Below, in pieces: positions 38,527 through 41,426 of a DNA stretch of 41,426 nucleotides. Origin of the DNA: Candidatus Endobugula sertula (lineage in GTDB: Bacteria > Pseudomonadota > Gammaproteobacteria > Pseudomonadales > Cellvibrionaceae). Under the pieces are notes generated by a model. That model was not told the origin of the DNA and did no database searches. It saw only the letters and a list, made by a program, of their open reading frames with translations. The position numbers were made by a program, and so were the translations under genes. The DNA is taken from assembly GCA_001723645.1 (NCBI GenBank), contig MDLC01000030.1, positions 1 through 41,426 on the forward strand, given 5' to 3'. Every line of letters begins with the position of its first letter. Position 1 is the first letter of the stretch.

Positions 38527-39498
38527 ATGCCGAAAAGCTATTCCACCAGAAAATTAACCATTATCCAACCAAGCAGTGAACACTCTACAGGCGTTGGTGT
38601 ATTCAATTTTGAAGATGATTATTCTGTTTACCACTATGGGAAAATGCCTGATAAAATTACAGGGAAAGGCGAATCGATTTGTCGAATGGCTGCTGAAAAT
38701 TTTAAAATCCTTGAAAAAGAAGGCATTAAAACCCACTTCCGCCAGTTTATACCACCTAACAAGATAGAATTTGACTTATTTCGTATTATAAACCCTCATA
38801 TTAAAAAAATAGCACACAATCAAAACAATTATTTTATTCCTCTACAGGTCATATTCCGTAATTCCCTTCCTAAAGGGTCATCTATATTTAGAAGATTGAA
38901 AGAAGGGACAATTACCCTTGAACAATTTAACCTGAATGAAATTCCAGTGTATGGACAAGTTTTAAATAAACCAATTATTGAGTTCACAACCAAATTGGAG
39001 GAAATTGATCGCTATATAAGTGATGAAGAAGCACAAAACATTTCATCATTAACAGATGATGAAATGAAATTATTAAAAAATACAACGCTTAAAATCAATA
39101 AAATTATTTCCGATAAAGCGATTTCCGTAGGGTTGGAGATAGCAGATGGAAAAATTGAATTTGCACTATCTTCGTCCAGAGAATTGGTGTTAGTAGATGT
39201 TGTAGGAACCTTGGATGATAATAGAATTCTTTATCATGGGGTTCAATTAAGCAAACAACTTTTGAGAAACTACTACGATAGATAAAGATTACAAAATAAA
39301 ATTCAAAACTGGGCTGCGTGCAGTTTACCAAGAGAGAATTGGAAAAAACCGAATCCATTACCAATAGAATTAACTGATCAAATAGAGCATATATACCAGA
39401 CCGTTTCTGAAATATGGTTGGAGAAAAAATATATTGATAATGAAAATTTTAATCTTGAAATATTTAGAAAATTAAATATTGATTTTAAATCTAGTTAA
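38527..39498 (+). pseudogene. PurC-like (SAICAR synthetase-type) enzyme with an in-frame stop
   Basis: PurC couples a carboxylate with aspartate using ATP. The first 252 residues show the family pattern: FEDDYSVYHYGKMPDKITGK with GKGESICRMAAENF, KEGIKTHF, PLQVIFRNSLPKGSS and KPIIEFTTKLEEIDRYISD, then GKIEFAL and LVLVDVVGTLDDNRIL. A TAA at 39283-39285 interrupts the frame after SKQLLRNYYDR. The same frame then stays open for 70 codons with the expected PurC C terminus (NWKKPNPLPIELTDQI), ending 2 bases before the TrpB-like ATG. The full product would be about 322 residues. It diverges well from housekeeping PurC, and its neighbours suggest a specialised role. Truncation, stop readthrough or sequence error are the options. 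Confidence 0.78.
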
Positions 39499-39500
39499 CT

Positions 39501-40838
39501 ATGGAGAAAGTATTTATAAACAATATAGAAAAAGAATTACCTTCTAATACGTTGTATTTATCTGAAAAAGACGTTCCAACCCATTGGTTTAATCTTATTC
39601 CTGAACTGCCTTTTGAAATACCAAAGCCAATCCACAACCAAACTGAACTTGAAGTGAAATCATCTGATTTTGATTGGATGTATGCCGCTGAATGCCTAAA
39701 AATTGAATTACAGGAAGGTAGGTACGGAACGGATTCTCGTATTGAAATACCTCAACCCATTTATAAGGAGCATGTAAAGTATAGATCAACGCCATTAGTT
39801 AGGGCGCATGGATTGGAACGTCATTTGGACTTTTCTGGAGAGATCTATTATAAACGAGAGGACCTTAATCCTGGAGGCAGTCATAAATATAATACCGCCC
39901 TAGCACAGGCTTACTACGGCCATATTGAAGGTACCGATACATTGGTTACAGATACAGGTGCCGGGCAATGGGGGGCTGCACTATCACTTGCTGGGAAACA
40001 TTTTGATATGAAAACCATTGTTTTCATGATCAAAAAGAGCTTTGATGAGAAACCTTATAGAAGATATTTAATGAAGCTGCTAGACGCTGAAGTGATTTCA
40101 TCTCCCAGTACCAAGACAACCGTTGGTCAAGAAGTGTTAAAGACGAATCCCGATAATACAGGAAGTCTGGGTATTGGTATGAGCGAAGCAATTGAGCTGG
40201 TAAGGAATAATAATACCTATAAATTAGCACTGGGATGTATGTCTTACTTTGCCGTGTTGCATCAAACAGTCATTGGACTTGAGTTAAAGCGCCAGTTAGA
40301 AATGTGGGATGTTGTACCAGACAGTTTGATCGGATGTATAGGTGGAGGAAGCAATTTTATGGGATTTACTGCACCATTTGTTAAAGACAAACTTGACGGT
40401 CAACCCATTGATTTAATTGCTGCTGAATCAAAAAATGTGCCTTGCATGACCAAAGGCAAATATGCGTATGACTGGGCGGACTACAATAAGTTAACACCTA
40501 AGATAAAAATGTATACTCTGGGGCATGATTTTATTCCTCCAGCCATTCATTCTGGAGGTTTAAGATATCATGGAAAAACACCCGTACTCTCTGCTTTGGT
40601 CCACCATGATTTGGTAGAACCCAGAGCGTTTGTGGAAAAAGATGTTCTTGAGGCTTGCCGTTTATTCTTTCAAACAGAACATGTTCTTCCTGCTCCAGAA
40701 AGTGGCCATGCTATACTGGCTACCATCCAGGAAGCATTAGCAGCAAAAAGCAAAAACCAAGCAAAGAAAATCGTTTTTTGTCTTTCAGGTCATGGATATT
40801 TGGATTTACAGGGATATGCTAACCATGCTGGATTGTAA
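39501..40838 (+). CDS. TrpB-like PLP enzyme (TrpB2 type)
   Basis: The 445-residue fold type II enzyme resembles the longer TrpB2 group. The PLP lysine is K129 in LNPGGSHKYNTALAQAYYG. Other stretches are TDTGAGQWGAALSLAGKHF, SLGIGMSEAIELV, IGCIGGGSNFMGFTAPFV, KMYTLGHDFIPPAIHSGGLR and ending SGHGYLDLQGY. No trpA or other tryptophan gene is nearby, so it probably performs a beta-substitution on serine or O-phosphoserine with another nucleophile. It starts 2 bases after the PurC-like reading frame and overlaps the following kinase-fold gene, so the three look co-transcribed. Confidence 0.85.
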   Translation: MEKVFINNIEKELPSNTLYLSEKDVPTHWFNLIPELPFEIPKPIHNQTELEVKSSDFDWMYAAECLKIELQEGRYGTDSRIEIPQPIYKEHVKYRSTPLVRAHGLERHLDFSGEIYYKREDLNPGGSHKYNTALAQAYYGHIEGTDTLVTDTGAGQWGAALSLAGKHFDMKTIVFMIKKSFDEKPYRRYLMKLLDAEVISSPSTKTTVGQEVLKTNPDNTGSLGIGMSEAIELVRNNNTYKLALGCMSYFAVLHQTVIGLELKRQLEMWDVVPDSLIGCIGGGSNFMGFTAPFVKDKLDGQPIDLIAAESKNVPCMTKGKYAYDWADYNKLTPKIKMYTLGHDFIPPAIHSGGLRYHGKTPVLSALVHHDLVEPRAFVEKDVLEACRLFFQTEHVLPAPESGHAILATIQEALAAKSKNQAKKIVFCLSGHGYLDLQGYANHAGL

Positions 40839-41349
40839 ATACCCAATTTACCGCTTCCGTGCATCATCGAGGCTTCATATGACGTTGATAGATATGAATG
40901 GTTCTTCAGATCGCATGTATGGAAGTATGGGTATTGCTTTACAAGAACCTTCTCTGGAAATACGTTTTCAAAGGAGTGAGAAACTAAAGCTGTACACTGA
41001 GGATGTACAGCTATATCAGTTCTTGTCAAAAGAAATAAAAATATGTGCAGATCGTCTCAGAGTCACTCCAAATATAGCATTGGAAATTGTTTCAACCATT
41101 CCTGCTCATATTGGATTAGGTTCCGGGACACAGTGGAAGCTAGCTATTCTAAAACTCCTCAATGAAATACATCAACTTGGATATGATAATGATAAATTAA
41201 CCCATTTAAGCGGACGGGGGGGAGCCTCGGGTATTGGAATTTATACTTTGCTTTACGGTGGTTTTATTATTGATGGAGGGCACCAGACTAACAAAAAAAG
41301 GCGTTTCTTCCCAGTCATTTTTGTCAACATGGCCAAGTGCCACCATTAC
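40816..41349 (+). pseudogene. Beta-RFAP-synthase-like (GHMP fold), frameshifted and cut
   Basis: Beta-RFAP synthases join PRPP to an aromatic carboxylate, losing CO2 and forming a C-riboside. Here RFRASSRLHMTLIDMNG and RMYGSMGIAL are the N-terminal motif, IPAHIGLGSGTQWKLAIL the phosphate loop, and LSGRGGASGIGIYTLLYGGF the C-terminal mark. Around an A7 run (41293-41299) homology moves to the next frame, giving FLPSHFCQHGQVPPLL, typical of the family; one A appears missing. At 41350 the gene joins group II intron sequence, so about 100-120 residues are absent. Start is ATG 40816 or 40825 (AGGGAT upstream). Relatives ForT and PyfQ make C-nucleosides. Confidence 0.75.
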
Positions 41350-41426
41350 TGCATATTCCACTCCAAGATGAACACCTTCTCCAATTGAAAATGATCACCC
41401 CCTGCGATTAAACGTGATCAGTCTCT
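41350..41426 (+). mobile_element. Interior group II intron sequence, right terminal copy of the 77-bp repeat
   Basis: These bases are the exact reverse complement of 1-77 and so correspond to interior domain I sequence of the same intron, running off the contig in the intron sense direction. They join the RFAP-like gene directly, without the intron's first 330 or so bases. That fits a 5'-truncated intron insertion or an assembly join at a shared k-mer. Confidence 0.85.

Noticed and set aside
1-41426. The whole window as a transposon bounded by 77-bp terminal inverted repeats
   Set aside because: The repeat is intron interior sequence, exactly 77 bases with sharp ends, there is no end-associated transposase, and the interior includes core genes such as metH and nhaB.

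Overview
The window reads as a complete assembly contig from an AT-rich gammaproteobacterium, probably marine and possibly host-associated. Lineage clues are NhaB, SohB, a FimL-type type IV pilus regulator and a cobalamin-dependent MetH. Several broken genes, insertion-sequence remnants and group II intron pieces suggest a genome with active or recent decay. The first 77 bases and the last 77 bases are exact reverse complements. Both are interior group II intron sequence, so the contig most likely stops at both ends in copies of the same multicopy intron.

Layout. 1-0.9 kb: 5' part of a group II intron (minus strand) inserted in an ORF6N-domain gene. 0.9-1.5 kb: AT-rich gap with DnaA-box-like sites. 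1.5-6.1 kb: housekeeping genes fimL and sohB (minus) and nhaB (plus). 6.6-19.9 kb: a surface-polysaccharide locus with wzz (plus), a CapD/PglF-type dehydratase and wecB (minus), then a tightly packed six-gene plus-strand operon: two-domain oxidoreductase, sulfotransferase, glycosyltransferase, heparinase II/III-like protein, small PglC-like sugar transferase and DegT aminotransferase. A gap inside this locus holds a candidate minus-strand small RNA with a terminator. 20.1-23.6 kb: an AddA-like helicase-nuclease without its usual AddB-like partner. 24.0-27.7 kb: methionine synthase split into two genes.

27.8-41.3 kb is accessory DNA: transposase remnants, two membrane proteins, and what looks like a specialised-metabolite region. 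It has two parts. The first is a three-gene operon: guanidinoacetate methyltransferase-like, 2-oxoglutarate/Fe(II) oxygenase-like, and Cys/Met-metabolism PLP enzyme. A YjeH-like amino acid exporter follows it. The second is a PLP cysteine-synthase-family enzyme, a frameshifted SpeA-type arginine decarboxylase, then a PurC-like gene with an in-frame stop, a TrpB-like enzyme and a frameshifted beta-RFAP-synthase-like gene, the last three packed together. PurC-like and beta-RFAP-synthase-like enzymes together recall C-nucleoside antibiotic assembly (formycin, pyrazofurin), while a TrpB-like partner is not part of any such pathway I know. This is the best candidate for an undescribed system, though three of its genes are disrupted in this sequence.

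Functions are inferred from protein motifs read by eye. No database search was run.
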